A stretch of DNA of 64,000 bases from Nitrospinaceae bacterium (GTDB taxonomy: Bacteria; Nitrospinota; Nitrospinia; Nitrospinales; VA-1): the NCBI GenBank assembly GCA_029261595.1, contig JAJDAZ010000049.1, positions 91,444-155,443 on the forward strand, given 5' to 3'. The position numbers and the translations under genes were made by a program. Below are positions 8,701 through 19,559 of this stretch, piece after piece; the first letter of the stretch is position 1; each line of letters opens with the position of its first letter. A model generated the notes under the pieces. It saw only the letters and a program-made list of their open reading frames with translations. It was not told the origin of the DNA and ran no database searches.

Positions 8701-10104
8701 ATGCTGAAAAAGCACGGCCAACTTTTCCTTTCCGCTCTTTTTATTTTTGACAGTCTAGCCATCTTTTCTTCCTGGTTGTTGGCGTATACCACTCGCTTCC
8801 AGCTGAAATTGATTCCTGTGACTCAGGGTCTTCCTCCAATAGAGCCTTATATTGAGGCGCTATTGCCCATTTGGATCGTATTTTTTATCAATACAAAATT
8901 ATGCGATTTGTACCAGCCCTTACGAGGGAAACCGGGCTCCAGTGAATTTTTCCTCATACTAAAGGTCACTTCACTTTCGGTTCTGATTTTGACGGCCATT
9001 ACATTCTTTTACAGAGATTTCAGCTATTCTCGAATTGTGGTGGTTTATTTCTGGGGCATAGCCACCCTATTGATCGTGGCCTCTCACTGGATGGTGAGAA
9101 AAATTTGGGTCATGGTCCGCGGAAAAGGATGGAATTTACAAAAAATTCTAATCGTCGGAGCGGGAGAACTTGGGCAAAAGGTTGTGGAAAAAATAAACCT
9201 GCATCCTGAAATCGGTTTTCAGGTGGTCGGGTATTTGACGCGGCATCCCGAAAAAATTGGTGAGAAATTTCAGGAATGCAAAGTGTTGGGGGAATATAAC
9301 GATGTGTCAAAAGTGATTCACGATTTTGAAGTGGATCAACTCTTCATCGCTCTTCCCCTGCAAGCCCACGATCGGCTGCAAAAAATACTGGATAATTTAG
9401 GTGAGGAAACGGTCGATATTAAAGTGGTTCCCGATCTTTTACAATACATGAATATTCACTCGGGCGTTGAAGAGCTGGATGGCCTTCCCATCGTGAACCT
9501 TGCGGAATCTCCTCTCTATGGCTGGAATGTCGTGGTCAAGCGCGCATCGGACATTATATTATCCAGCCTAGCTATTGTCATCACGTCGCCGTTGATGGTG
9601 CTGATCGCCCTGTTGATCAAGGCAGAATCACGGGGCCCGGTGTTTTACCGGCAGGAGCGGGTGGGGCTGGATCGACAGGTTTTCTCGATGCTCAAATTTC
9701 GTTCCATGAAGGAAGAAGCCGAAAACGCCACAGGGCCTGTTTGGGCTAAAGAAAATGATGAAAGAAGAACCCGGATCGGTGAAATTTTGCGAAAAACCAG
9801 TTTGGACGAACTCCCACAATTGTTCAATGTCTTTATAAGTGAAATGAGCCTGGTTGGACCGCGCCCGGAAAGGCACGTATTTATTGAAGATTTTAAGCAT
9901 TCGATTCCACATTATATGCTCCGTTTAAAGATGAAGGCGGGTCTGACCGGATGGGCTCAGGTGAATGGATGGCGCGGCAACACCTCTTTGCAAAAACGAA
10001 TTGAATGCGATTTATTCTATATAAAAAACTGGTCGCTCATGTTTGATCTTAAAATAATTTTCATGACCCTCTGGAAAGGTTTCATAAACCGGCATGCCTA
10101 CTGA
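8701..10104 (+). CDS. Undecaprenyl-phosphate sugar phosphotransferase (WcaJ/WbaP-type)
   Basis: Starts exopolysaccharide or O-antigen repeat units by transferring a sugar-1-phosphate to undecaprenyl phosphate at the inner membrane. 467 aa: four to five N-terminal membrane segments (about 5-125), a Rossmann-like CoA-binding-type domain (KILIVGAGELGQKVVEKI, from about 150), then the catalytic bacterial sugar-transferase domain with one membrane helix (about 285-305) and the signatures MLKFRSMKEEAE, SLDELPQLFNVFISEMSLVG and RPERHVF. The C-terminus ends in the usual WKGFINRHAY-type tail. The stop overlaps the start of kdsB by 11 bp. The sugar (glucose, galactose or other) is not decidable. Confidence 0.93.
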   Translation: MLKKHGQLFLSALFIFDSLAIFSSWLLAYTTRFQLKLIPVTQGLPPIEPYIEALLPIWIVFFINTKLCDLYQPLRGKPGSSEFFLILKVTSLSVLILTAITFFYRDFSYSRIVVVYFWGIATLLIVASHWMVRKIWVMVRGKGWNLQKILIVGAGELGQKVVEKINLHPEIGFQVVGYLTRHPEKIGEKFQECKVLGEYNDVSKVIHDFEVDQLFIALPLQAHDRLQKILDNLGEETVDIKVVPDLLQYMNIHSGVEELDGLPIVNLAESPLYGWNVVVKRASDIILSSLAIVITSPLMVLIALLIKAESRGPVFYRQERVGLDRQVFSMLKFRSMKEEAENATGPVWAKENDERRTRIGEILRKTSLDELPQLFNVFISEMSLVGPRPERHVFIEDFKHSIPHYMLRLKMKAGLTGWAQVNGWRGNTSLQKRIECDLFYIKNWSLMFDLKIIFMTLWKGFINRHAY

Positions 10105-10882
10105 GCCGAATGTCATCGCTGTCATCCCGGCCCGTTGGGCTTCCACCCGGTTTCCGGGAAAGCCGCTGGCGGTGATCGGTGGCAAACCCATGATACAGTG
10201 GGTGGTTGAACAGGCGGGCCGGGCGGCTTCGGTGTCGGAAGTGATCGTTGCCACGGATGACGACCGGATCATGAAGGCGGTACAGGATTTTGGCGGGTCG
10301 GCGGTGATGACCTCGATGGATCATTTGTCTGGAACCGATCGAGTGGCCGAAGTGGCGGCCACACGCGACTGCGATATTGTGGTCAATGTGCAGGGGGATG
10401 AACCTCTGATACCGCCTGAAAATATCGAACTCGTGGTGGCTCCTTTGAAAGAGGATGAGGCTCTTAAAGTTTCCACCTTGAGAATTCGGATAGAATCGGT
10501 GGAAGACCTGGTCAATCCGGACATCTGCAAGGTGGTGGTGGACCATCGTGGAAATGCGCTTTATTTTTCGCGGGCGCCCATTCCCTTCGACCGGGATGGC
10601 TGGTCAAAGGATCTCATGGAGGGGGAGGGCGTCTGGCCAAGAGATATGGAAATGGAGTCCTATAAGCATATCGGTTTGTACGCTTATCGGAAGTCTTTTT
10701 TGATGAAGATTTCCCGGTTGCCGGCTTCCCGGTTGGAAGCCATCGAGAAGCTGGAACAATTACGCCTGTTGGAAAACGGGATTTCGATCCGGGTCCTGGA
10801 AACCGATAAGGATTCCATGGGGGTGGACAGGAAAGAAGATTTGTTGGTAATCGAAAGCCGGTTGAAGCAAAATATGCCATGA
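10094..10882 (+). CDS. kdsB: 3-deoxy-manno-octulosonate cytidylyltransferase (CMP-KDO synthetase)
   Basis: Activates KDO with CTP for addition to lipid A, so the cell makes LPS. 262 aa with the family motifs PARWASTRFPGKPL (residues 11-24), HLSGTDRVAE, VVNVQGDEPLIPP (metal-binding Asp) and HIGLYAYRKSFL. The gene starts inside the end of the polyprenyl transferase gene, which implies coupled translation of LPS-core and polysaccharide functions. PyrG, which makes its CTP substrate, follows 62 bp later. Confidence 0.95.
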   Translation: MPTEPNVIAVIPARWASTRFPGKPLAVIGGKPMIQWVVEQAGRAASVSEVIVATDDDRIMKAVQDFGGSAVMTSMDHLSGTDRVAEVAATRDCDIVVNVQGDEPLIPPENIELVVAPLKEDEALKVSTLRIRIESVEDLVNPDICKVVVDHRGNALYFSRAPIPFDRDGWSKDLMEGEGVWPRDMEMESYKHIGLYAYRKSFLMKISRLPASRLEAIEKLEQLRLLENGISIRVLETDKDSMGVDRKEDLLVIESRLKQNMP

Positions 10883-10935
10883 ATTTGCTGGGGCGGGGTG
10901 TTGGAAAATTTATTAATGGAAATTTAAGCTCATAG

Positions 10936-12588
<1,653 letters not shown>

Positions 12589-12596
12589 ACAACAAT

Positions 12597-13046
12597 TCAG
12601 GCCATTCCGCGGATCAGGTCCAGTTTGCCGATGACTCCCACCAGCTTGCCGTCATCCAGTACCGGAAGGGTGTGAACGTTTTTCTCGGCCATGATGGTGG
12701 CGATATCGCCAATTTCCGTGTCGGCGGTAACCGTGACAGCGTTCGAACTGTAGATGTCCTCCACTTTATTTCCGGTGAGTTTTTTTACATCGGTTTCAAA
12801 CTTTTTTTCACTGTCCAGAAAGAGAACCGCATCGAACAGAGTGATGACGGTAGGAATGTGCAGGTTTTTATTCTGTTCGATCAAGTCCCCCTGGGTCACG
12901 ATGCCTATCACCTTTTCTTGATCATCCACCACGGGAATACCATTTATATTGTATTCGACAAACAACTCCGACAATTCGCTGATCGGAGTGTTTTTTTCGA
13001 CGGTAATAACCGTTTTCGTCATGATGTCCTTGGCCGTTTTCTCCAT
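12597..13046 (-). CDS. Tandem CBS-domain protein
   Basis: 149 aa made almost entirely of two CBS motifs: residues about 8-65 (DIMTKTVITVEKNTPISEL, VEYNINGIPVVDDQEKVIG) and about 90-147 (AVTVTADTEIGDIATIM, KNVHTLPVLDDGKLVGV). Such stand-alone pairs bind adenosyl ligands (AMP, ATP, SAM) and act as energy or ligand sensors on partner proteins. No partner is adjacent: it converges on pyrG with 8 bp between stops. The target is unknown. Confidence 0.88.
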   Translation of the reverse strand: MEKTAKDIMTKTVITVEKNTPISELSELFVEYNINGIPVVDDQEKVIGIVTQGDLIEQNKNLHIPTVITLFDAVLFLDSEKKFETDVKKLTGNKVEDIYSSNAVTVTADTEIGDIATIMAEKNVHTLPVLDDGKLVGVIGKLDLIRGMA

Positions 13047-13248
13047 ACCTCGCTCCTTGTTCGTCGCACACCAGGGGAAACTCCCCGCCTTTATCCGATC
13101 CTGGATTATAGCCTAGTTTATATGCGGTTCGTGATTTCATTCATAAAACTTTTCTTTTTCCCGAAAAAATTATAGTATTTGTTCGGAGTAGAAAACATTT
13201 GTGTCCTTTCTGGAAAATTTTTTATGAACCTTCTCCCACTCGTTGGTT

Positions 13249-14133
13249 ATGTCCAGGCCGATAAATAGTTTCCAATCCAAAAAAAGAAGACTCCCCGACT
13301 GGGTGAAGGCCCCTCTGGCCAGAGGAGAAAATTATTTCCGATTGAAAGCCCTGGTCCAGAAGCATTCCCTCAACACGGTTTGCGAATCGGCTTCCTGTCC
13401 CAACATCGGGGAATGCTGGTCTGCGGGAACCTTGACGGTCATGATTCTTGGCGATACATGCTCACGGGCCTGCCGTTTTTGCGATGTTCCCACGGGAAAA
13501 TTAAAAATGCCCCGGCAGGAAGAGCCGGAAGAGGTCGCCGATATGCTATCGAAACTGGATCTGGGATATACCGTCATCACCTCTGTGGACCGCGACGATC
13601 TGCCGGATGGCGGTGCCTCCCACTGGGCGGATACTTTATTTCAGGTGAAGAGCAAGTGCCTTGGCATGAAGGTGGAAGCGTTGATCCCGGATTTCAGGGG
13701 AGACATTAAAAGTATTGCGAAGGTGTGCCGGGCCGCGCCGGACGTTTTAGCGCATAATCTCGAAACAGTCGCTTCGCTTCAGGAAAAAGTTCGCCCCCAG
13801 TGCCGGTATCAGTGGTCGCTGGACACTTTGGATTTTGCCCGACGGGAGCATGGGCTGGTCACCAAAAGCAGTTTGATGCTGGGGCTGGGTGAAAAAAAAC
13901 ACGAGGTGATCGAAACCATGCAAGACCTCGTGGAGATCGGTTGCGATTTCCTGGCCATCGGTCAGTATTTGCGGCCTACATTGAGGCATCTTGAAGTGGA
14001 GGAGTATCTTCGGCCTGAAGTGTTCGCCGAATATAAGGAAATTGGAGAGTCCCTGGGGCTTGGCCATGTGGAGGCAGGGCCCCTGGTGCGTAGCTCCTAC
14101 CATGCTGAAAAACAAGTCGGCATGCTCAAATAA
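13249..14133 (+). CDS. lipA: Lipoyl synthase
   Basis: Radical SAM enzyme that inserts two sulfurs into protein-bound octanoyl groups to make lipoyl cofactors. Both Fe-S motifs are present: the LipA-specific C-x4-C-x5-C cluster in CESASCPNIGEC and the radical SAM C-x3-C-x2-C in CSRACRFC. Other signatures are GDTCSRACRFCDVPTG and the C-terminal GPLVRSSYHAE. I choose the ATG at 13249 (294 aa); a TTG at 13243 would add two residues. No clear ribosome-binding site is seen. lipB is not in the window. Confidence 0.95.
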   Translation: MSRPINSFQSKKRRLPDWVKAPLARGENYFRLKALVQKHSLNTVCESASCPNIGECWSAGTLTVMILGDTCSRACRFCDVPTGKLKMPRQEEPEEVADMLSKLDLGYTVITSVDRDDLPDGGASHWADTLFQVKSKCLGMKVEALIPDFRGDIKSIAKVCRAAPDVLAHNLETVASLQEKVRPQCRYQWSLDTLDFARREHGLVTKSSLMLGLGEKKHEVIETMQDLVEIGCDFLAIGQYLRPTLRHLEVEEYLRPEVFAEYKEIGESLGLGHVEAGPLVRSSYHAEKQVGMLK

Positions 14134-14219
14134 AAACTTGGATTGTGGAATATTAGGCATAGGGCTTGCTTTCTACATTTATTGCTAACGGATAGCGTCA
14201 AAGTTTTAACGGTCCTCCA

Positions 14220-15044
14220 ATGGTTGATACAAGTTCCATCAGCGCCGAGGGGTATAAAAAGGTCGGGGGTAAAGCGTCCCTGGGAGGGGGTCCCGATGGA
14301 CGGGACGCTTCGACTTTTCGATCCATTCTCCTGGAAGCCCAGATGCAACGGCTCTCGGTCTGGAGCCAGTTGGGTGAAAACTCTCCAGAACCGGTCAACT
14401 TGTTCAATGAATACCGCATCATTCTGGACCAGGCACGACGTCAACAAAATTCCAATGATCCATCCGCAGGTTCCCGCAAAATCACCAATCCTCAGCTGGT
14501 TGCCAGGCAATATGAAATTGAATCCAACCGGGCCTTTCTCAATGCCGGGAATCAGGGTTTGGATAGCACGCAATCACTGTCATTTGCCGATCTGGCCGCG
14601 CTTGCGGGAGGGGTTCGGGGCATTCCAGGAACCCAGTTTCAACAATTGATTCAAAACGAATCCGGATTCGACCCCAACGCGATCGGTCCCGGAGGCGGAT
14701 TGGGACTGGGGCAATTATTGCCCGATACGGCGAGAGCTTTGGGACTGCGAACCGGAGAGGACCGGAAGGAAGGATCGGTCTGGCACCCCGCATCCAATCT
14801 GGACGCCACCGCGCGTCAATTGCGGACCTTCACCGACCAATTTATCAACCGGGGAGTATCCAACACCGAAGCCTGGAGCTTCGCCACCGCGGCCTACCAG
14901 GCGGGCATAGGCAATATTATGCAAGCCCTGGACCTGTTAAAGGGTGAAGCCCGCCCGGAATGGGACCGGGTCGCAAAAGAGTTGCCTCGTGTCACTGGCC
15001 CTTCGGCCAGAGAAACGATTGAATATGTCAATCGATTGAAATAG
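14220..15044 (+). CDS. Lytic transglycosylase (SLT domain)
   Basis: 274 aa. The C-terminal half is a family 1 SLT domain: catalytic glutamate in QNESGFDPNAIGPGGG (about residue 145), then LGLGQLLPDTARALGL and the AAYQAGIGNI motif. These enzymes cut the MurNAc-GlcNAc bond to form anhydro-muropeptides. No signal peptide is visible; the N-terminal 100 residues are polar and Gly/Ser-rich. That pattern is seen in transglycosylases exported by a flagellar or other secretion route, or in mis-started genes; no better upstream start is evident. It ends 14 bp from the convergent glycosyltransferase gene. Confidence 0.85.
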   Translation: MVDTSSISAEGYKKVGGKASLGGGPDGRDASTFRSILLEAQMQRLSVWSQLGENSPEPVNLFNEYRIILDQARRQQNSNDPSAGSRKITNPQLVARQYEIESNRAFLNAGNQGLDSTQSLSFADLAALAGGVRGIPGTQFQQLIQNESGFDPNAIGPGGGLGLGQLLPDTARALGLRTGEDRKEGSVWHPASNLDATARQLRTFTDQFINRGVSNTEAWSFATAAYQAGIGNIMQALDLLKGEARPEWDRVAKELPRVTGPSARETIEYVNRLK

Positions 15045-15058
15045 CCTTTGGCTCATTG

Positions 15059-17428
15059 TCAGTTTTTGGCCCGGCTCAATAACTCCTCAGCTTCCCGGAC
15101 AATCTCCGTATCCCAATCAAAGATAAATCGCTTTTTATCCTCAAGGGTGGATTGCAATATGTCATCGTAAAATTTTCTGTCTTCAATCGTGCGGGTTATT
15201 TTATCAGTGAGGATATTTGATTGGTCCGAAGGGAAATGCTGTTCGGGATTGCTGATGACTTCCCGATTTTCCGGAGTGTCGCTCACCAGACAGGGAACCC
15301 AGCTGGCAACCGCCTCCAGCAGGGAATTGGACATCCCCTCCTGTGAGGAACAAAAAACAAACAAGTCGGCGCCCTGCACCAGTTGCATGACATCTTTTCG
15401 CCAGCCGGTGAAAATGGTCTGATGGGCAATGCCCAGTTCATCCGCAAGTTGTTTCAGGGCTTCTTTTTGATCTCCGTCCCCGATGATCAATAGAATCGAT
15501 TCTGAAATTTGCGCATCGGCAAATGCCTGAAGAAGGCATTCCTGGTTTTTTCTTTTTAGTAAAAGCCCTGACGTGGCGATGATAAACGGGTTTCCGGTGA
15601 AAGAAAATTCATGTAGCAGACGTTCTTTTTGCCGGTTGGGGTCGAACGGCGATTGTAGTATGTGATTGTATAAAATCCCGGTTTTATCGCGCGCCCCAGG
15701 GCAACGTTGGAGTACGGCTTGACGAACCGATTCGGAAGCGGCCAGGACCCGGTCCGATAAGGCCAGCCCGAATTTTTCCAGAATGCCTTCACCATAGGTG
15801 ACCAGGCACGACTCCCGGTAGGAAAACTCAGGATTTTGGTGCGGGGGGAAACGGACAAAGGTGAGCATGGGAATTCCCGATACCCATTTTGCAGGGCTAG
15901 AAATCAGGGCATAGAGCGGGGAAAAAACGGAAATCAGGTTGGCCCTATTTCTAAGTGCCACAAGCGCCATGTAGAGTGGGGCGGCGAGAAAAAAATACAT
16001 CCAGAAAAATATCGTGTCATGACTGCGCATGGGAGTGGGTAAAATATGGGGAATAAGATTGGGATGGCTGTAGGGAAAAGGTTCGACCGCAACATAATGA
16101 ACGACCCAGCCATTTTCAAGGTAGGCTTCAATTTTCATTTTGAGCCGTTTACAAAACCCCCCCGGCTTGTGCTTGTAATAAATAGTGAGAACTTGTGTCC
16201 TGCCCGATTGATGGAAAAATATCAACCGCTCATAAATTGTTTTTAATTGGGCGGACTGTATGGTCCAGGTGGCATATTTAGCCCGAATGGTCTTCATTCC
16301 ATTTTGTCCCAATTGGTAACGCAGGGCTTTGTCCCTCACCAGAGTGGTGATACTTTTCGTAAGAGACGCGGAGGATTTCGGTGGAATCAGAAAACCTTCC
16401 TGTCCATTCTCAATCGTTTCCGGGATGCCACCTACCGTTGTGGCGATGACGGGAAGGCCGCAGGCCATCGCTTCCAAAAGGGCGTTGGGGGTTCCCTCCG
16501 AGAGACTGGGAAGGACGAATATATCCGATGAATTGAGCCAAATGGGAATTTGTGCGGCCTGTTGCGCCCCTGCAAACAGGACATGCTTTGATATGCCTTT
16601 TGAGGCAACCAGATTTTCCAGTTCCTCCCTGACCTCTCCATCTCCCACCAGGATGAAAAGAACATCTTTAAATTTTTGTATTATTTCAGGAATAGACTCA
16701 ATCAGGTATTTCTGACCTTTAACCGGGGACAATCCGCCAATACTAAGGATGAGGGTCTTGTCTTCGGGCAATGCGAGTTGACTGCGCGCCGCCTTTTTAT
16801 TCTGAAGTTTGAAGGTGTCCAAATCGATGCCATTGGGAATCACAGAAATCTTGTGACCGGGAATGCCTGAAAGCTCCAATTGGTCGCGGAATTTTTTGCT
16901 CTCACAAATAATGGTGTCGGCCCTACGGAAAAGAAATTTTAAAAAAAAGGCGACGCCTGGAATCCTGAAGAGTAGAAAATCGGAGCCCCACAAGTTGATC
17001 ACCACAGGGACCCTGGTGAAAAATTTTACCAGGATGGCGACACAACCTGCAGGCGCCCAAAAGGCGTGCATCAAATCGCTTTCCCTGCCGGCGCGTAGCG
17101 CGGAGAAAAAGAAGGATGTCAGGAAAAAAGGAACCAACAGCAGACGAAAGCAATTTTGTTTTATTCGGCTGATCATTCCGGCGCCGTAGGCCAGGGTCTG
17201 GAAACTCCTGGGGTAAAAATATTGAAAACGCTCGGTCTCTATATCGCCTTGATCCGGTGAATTTTGTACTACGGAGTCATGCGGAGCAATGACTTTTACC
17301 TTGCAGCCGGCCTGACAAAGTTCCTGGGCGTATTTATAAACAAAGTTCCCCGCAAAATCGCCCTCAAAACGTGGGAATGAAGTCGTTAAAAAAGTGATCT
17401 TAATGTTTTCGGTGGGGTTTGAAGGCAT
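15059..17428 (-). CDS. Fusion of two GT4-type glycosyltransferases
   Basis: 789 aa with two complete GT-B units. Unit 1 (about 1-400) starts LTTSFPRFEGDFAGNFVYK and carries the E-x7-E motif in LSEGTPNALLEAMACGLP. Unit 2 (about 410-789) starts TQVLTIYYKHKPGGFCKR, holds a hydrophobic stretch near 480-505 that may touch the membrane, and has a second donor motif in SSQEGMSNSLLEAVASWVP. Each would transfer one sugar, so the protein could add two successive residues. Only 19 bp separate it from the proline dehydrogenase gene upstream, so both are likely on one transcript. No frameshift is seen at the junction. Confidence 0.88.
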   Translation of the reverse strand: MPSNPTENIKITFLTTSFPRFEGDFAGNFVYKYAQELCQAGCKVKVIAPHDSVVQNSPDQGDIETERFQYFYPRSFQTLAYGAGMISRIKQNCFRLLLVPFFLTSFFFSALRAGRESDLMHAFWAPAGCVAILVKFFTRVPVVINLWGSDFLLFRIPGVAFFLKFLFRRADTIICESKKFRDQLELSGIPGHKISVIPNGIDLDTFKLQNKKAARSQLALPEDKTLILSIGGLSPVKGQKYLIESIPEIIQKFKDVLFILVGDGEVREELENLVASKGISKHVLFAGAQQAAQIPIWLNSSDIFVLPSLSEGTPNALLEAMACGLPVIATTVGGIPETIENGQEGFLIPPKSSASLTKSITTLVRDKALRYQLGQNGMKTIRAKYATWTIQSAQLKTIYERLIFFHQSGRTQVLTIYYKHKPGGFCKRLKMKIEAYLENGWVVHYVAVEPFPYSHPNLIPHILPTPMRSHDTIFFWMYFFLAAPLYMALVALRNRANLISVFSPLYALISSPAKWVSGIPMLTFVRFPPHQNPEFSYRESCLVTYGEGILEKFGLALSDRVLAASESVRQAVLQRCPGARDKTGILYNHILQSPFDPNRQKERLLHEFSFTGNPFIIATSGLLLKRKNQECLLQAFADAQISESILLIIGDGDQKEALKQLADELGIAHQTIFTGWRKDVMQLVQGADLFVFCSSQEGMSNSLLEAVASWVPCLVSDTPENREVISNPEQHFPSDQSNILTDKITRTIEDRKFYDDILQSTLEDKKRFIFDWDTEIVREAEELLSRAKN

Positions 17429-17447
17429 CGTAAATTGGAAAAGGGGA

Positions 17448-18314
17448 TTATTTGATTTTTTGCAGTCCGAACGTTTCCCGGAAGAGTTGTGTCACAACAA
17501 AAATGATATTTTCTTTTTTCTCCAGCAGTCTTCTTATGGTGTAGGGCAGCCAGGCGGTGCCAAATGGCGTGTAGACGCGAACCCGGAACCCCTTTTTCAG
17601 GAGAGTTTTTTGCAAATCCCTTCTCACTCCATACAACATTTCAAAGTAAAAAGATTCTGCTGAAATTTTTTCTCTGGCGACAAAGGAAAGAATCTCGGAT
17701 AACAGGTATTCATCATGGGTGGCGATGGCAGGCTGGTTTCCATTTTTTAGTAATTGAAATGCCAGATGCAAAAAATTTTGCCGTATTTTGTCCATTGATT
17801 GGTAGGCAATGGAGGAATTTTCTTTGTAGGCCCCTTTGCATAATCGAACGGAAATTTGCTTTTCTACCAATTGGTCCACATCGTCCTGCGTTCGAAATAA
17901 ATAGGCCTGAACCGCCTGGCCCAGGTGCTTGTGCTCGGCATGCAACTCGAGGCACATTTCCAGGGTTGACTGAGTGTGGTCTGAGCCTTCCATGTCGAAC
18001 CGGACGGTGTTTGGGGCGGCCGCTGTAAGGACGGCTGCGAGATTGTTTTTGCAATAGTTTTTGTCTATGTCCAGGCCCATTTGTGTCAATTTAACGGAAT
18101 AATCCATGGGGTTATGAAACGCTCCGACTTTATTAATCAGATCAAGATAGAGGTCTTTGGCCGCCTCAGCCTGTTGCCTGGAGTTTACATTTTCACCGAG
18201 GATATCCATCGAAGATAGAAATCCGTTTTCATAAATTTTGCGGATCGACTGCAAAGCGGCTTGTGCATTTTCTCCGGCTATAAATCTTTTGGCAAAAGGA
18301 TATAAAAGGTGCAT
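17448..18314 (-). CDS. Proline dehydrogenase
   Basis: FAD enzyme oxidising proline to pyrroline-5-carboxylate. The monofunctional 288-aa form shows the three family signatures in order: RLCKGAYKENSS, FYFEMLYGVRRDLQ and RVYTPFGTAWLPYTIRRLLE, which line the FAD and proline sites of the PutA-type barrel. The pyrroline-5-carboxylate dehydrogenase is not adjacent. An ornithine aminotransferase at 55.7-56.9 kb yields the same intermediate, so both could feed one glutamate pathway. Probably co-transcribed with the downstream double glycosyltransferase. Confidence 0.92.
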   Translation of the reverse strand: MHLLYPFAKRFIAGENAQAALQSIRKIYENGFLSSMDILGENVNSRQQAEAAKDLYLDLINKVGAFHNPMDYSVKLTQMGLDIDKNYCKNNLAAVLTAAAPNTVRFDMEGSDHTQSTLEMCLELHAEHKHLGQAVQAYLFRTQDDVDQLVEKQISVRLCKGAYKENSSIAYQSMDKIRQNFLHLAFQLLKNGNQPAIATHDEYLLSEILSFVAREKISAESFYFEMLYGVRRDLQKTLLKKGFRVRVYTPFGTAWLPYTIRRLLEKKENIIFVVTQLFRETFGLQKIK

Positions 18315-18471
18315 GATGGTCCCAAATGCGCAACAGGGGGTATTTAATTCGTGACTTGATAGTGGAAAAGACTCAAGGTCTTTTCCTTTAATATACCTTC
18401 AAAGAATACAAATTGGAGGAAAAAATTTTGGTGGAAAGTCCAGGGAAAACGGTAGGGTGGAAGCGCCGAAG

Positions 18472-18942
18472 TTATTCAGAACTAAAAAAGTTTCTGGTGG
18501 ATTGATTGGGTTTCACAATGTCCAGTTTTTTCGGAGGTTTGTTGGATAAAAGAAATTGCCGGGTTTTGTAAAATATTTGGTTGGCGGTCGATTTGGTTAT
18601 TGAGTCTTCAGGATATTGAACGTTTATTTTCATCACTGTGGAGTTTGGGGTCAAAGACGAAAATTCAATCAGGATATCCTGGTCAATCGTTGCGGCTTTA
18701 ATGGATTTTCCTTCAGGAGAGGAACCCTTATTAATAACCATGATGTCCATTTGGTCAAGAACCCGGTGAGTGGCTTCATCGACCCAATTGACGGAATAGC
18801 TGAGAGTTTGATTGGCCGCATGTGAAATATTTTTTTCAGGCTCCAGACCACTTGTATTTTCATAGGTGGTGGCGCAACCGGAAAAAAACAACATCAATAA
18901 AATAAAAGTGAAATATTTTTTCTTGCTCATGGATTCTTTCAA
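18472..18942 (-). CDS. Small lipoprotein, DUF3568-like
   Basis: 156 aa. Signal peptide with lipobox FSGC after a Lys-rich N-terminus. The mature part follows the pattern of DUF3568-type envelope lipoproteins (an ATHRVLDQMDIMVI helix, GKSIKAATIDQDILIEF strand pair, then TVMKINVQYPEDSITKS); that match is by eye. The function is unknown. The gene stands alone between the proline dehydrogenase gene and a 490-bp gap, with AT-rich flanks. Confidence 0.7.
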   Translation of the reverse strand: MKESMSKKKYFTFILLMLFFSGCATTYENTSGLEPEKNISHAANQTLSYSVNWVDEATHRVLDQMDIMVINKGSSPEGKSIKAATIDQDILIEFSSLTPNSTVMKINVQYPEDSITKSTANQIFYKTRQFLLSNKPPKKLDIVKPNQSTRNFFSSE

Positions 18943-19436
18943 GGGATCGACGTTGAGGGGTCGAACCAGTCAATGCATTTGATATTCAATCAGTAATAAT
19001 AAAGCCTCTGATGTCGGCAATTAGCTAACGTGCATTATGGCATTTAAGGGAATTAACAGCAAATAATATGCCAAAAATAATTGACAATAAATCAATGGCA
19101 TTTTCTCAGACGGGTATAATATTTAAAAAATCTGGTAAGAATTTCAGCCATTTGGGTGAAATATTGTTAATTAAAACTCAGGATATTCTAATAAATTGCC
19201 AGTGACAGCGGGGAAACGATTTTGATGAGGTTTTCGGAAAGTCGGGGTTTTATCGATAACTCTTTGATTATTTGGACTATAATTTTCAATGGTTGGATAA
19301 GAATGTCTTTTGTTTGAATTGTAGGTGAATCGATACAGGGTTTTAAAGGCTTTACTTCAAGGGGAGTGCCGGATAAAAGACAAGCTGGAATCGACCAAAG
19401 TTGGTAAACGGATTGGAAATGACAGGAGAAACCGTC
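18943..19436. other. AT-rich 494-bp intergenic region
   Basis: No protein-like frame was found. A TTGACA (19081) and a TATAAT (19115) occur, but 28 bp apart, so they do not form one standard promoter; another TATAAT is at 19278. It probably holds the promoters of the divergent lipoprotein gene and of the 28-residue peptide gene. Confidence 0.4.
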
Positions 19437-19523
19437 ATGACATTAGGATCCATTCTGGGCCTTGGTATTGCTGGGATAATGGTTGTCGGGGGATTGTTTT
19501 ACTTTATATCCAAGAACAAGTAA
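19437..19523 (+). CDS. 28-residue single-span membrane peptide
   Basis: An ATG with AGGAG 8 nt upstream (19424-19428) opens a 28-codon frame ending in TAA. The peptide is almost entirely one hydrophobic helix rich in Gly, Ile and Val (GSILGLGIAGIMVVGGLFYF) with a short basic, cytoplasm-type tail (SKNK). The strong ribosome-binding site, clean transmembrane pattern and position in an otherwise empty gap support a real small protein. Small helices of this kind often accompany larger membrane complexes, but no partner can be named. Its neighbour, yejF, is convergent. Confidence 0.55.
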   Translation: MTLGSILGLGIAGIMVVGGLFYFISKNK

Positions 19524-19559
19524 TCCCTGAAAATTCTTCAAAGCACCTGGGTGGATAAA

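Noticed and set aside
8511..8706. Open frame of over 60 codons between wecB and the polyprenyl transferase gene
   Set aside because: No start codon or ribosome-binding site. It may be a gene-end remnant like the other slices, but no parent gene is in the window, so it is not called a gene.
12672..13175. 167-aa plus-strand frame over the CBS gene
   Set aside because: It is the antisense of the well-supported CBS-domain gene and extends into its promoter; no family features.
19081..19120. TTGACA plus TATAAT as a promoter
   Set aside because: Spacing is 28 bp, too long for a standard promoter.
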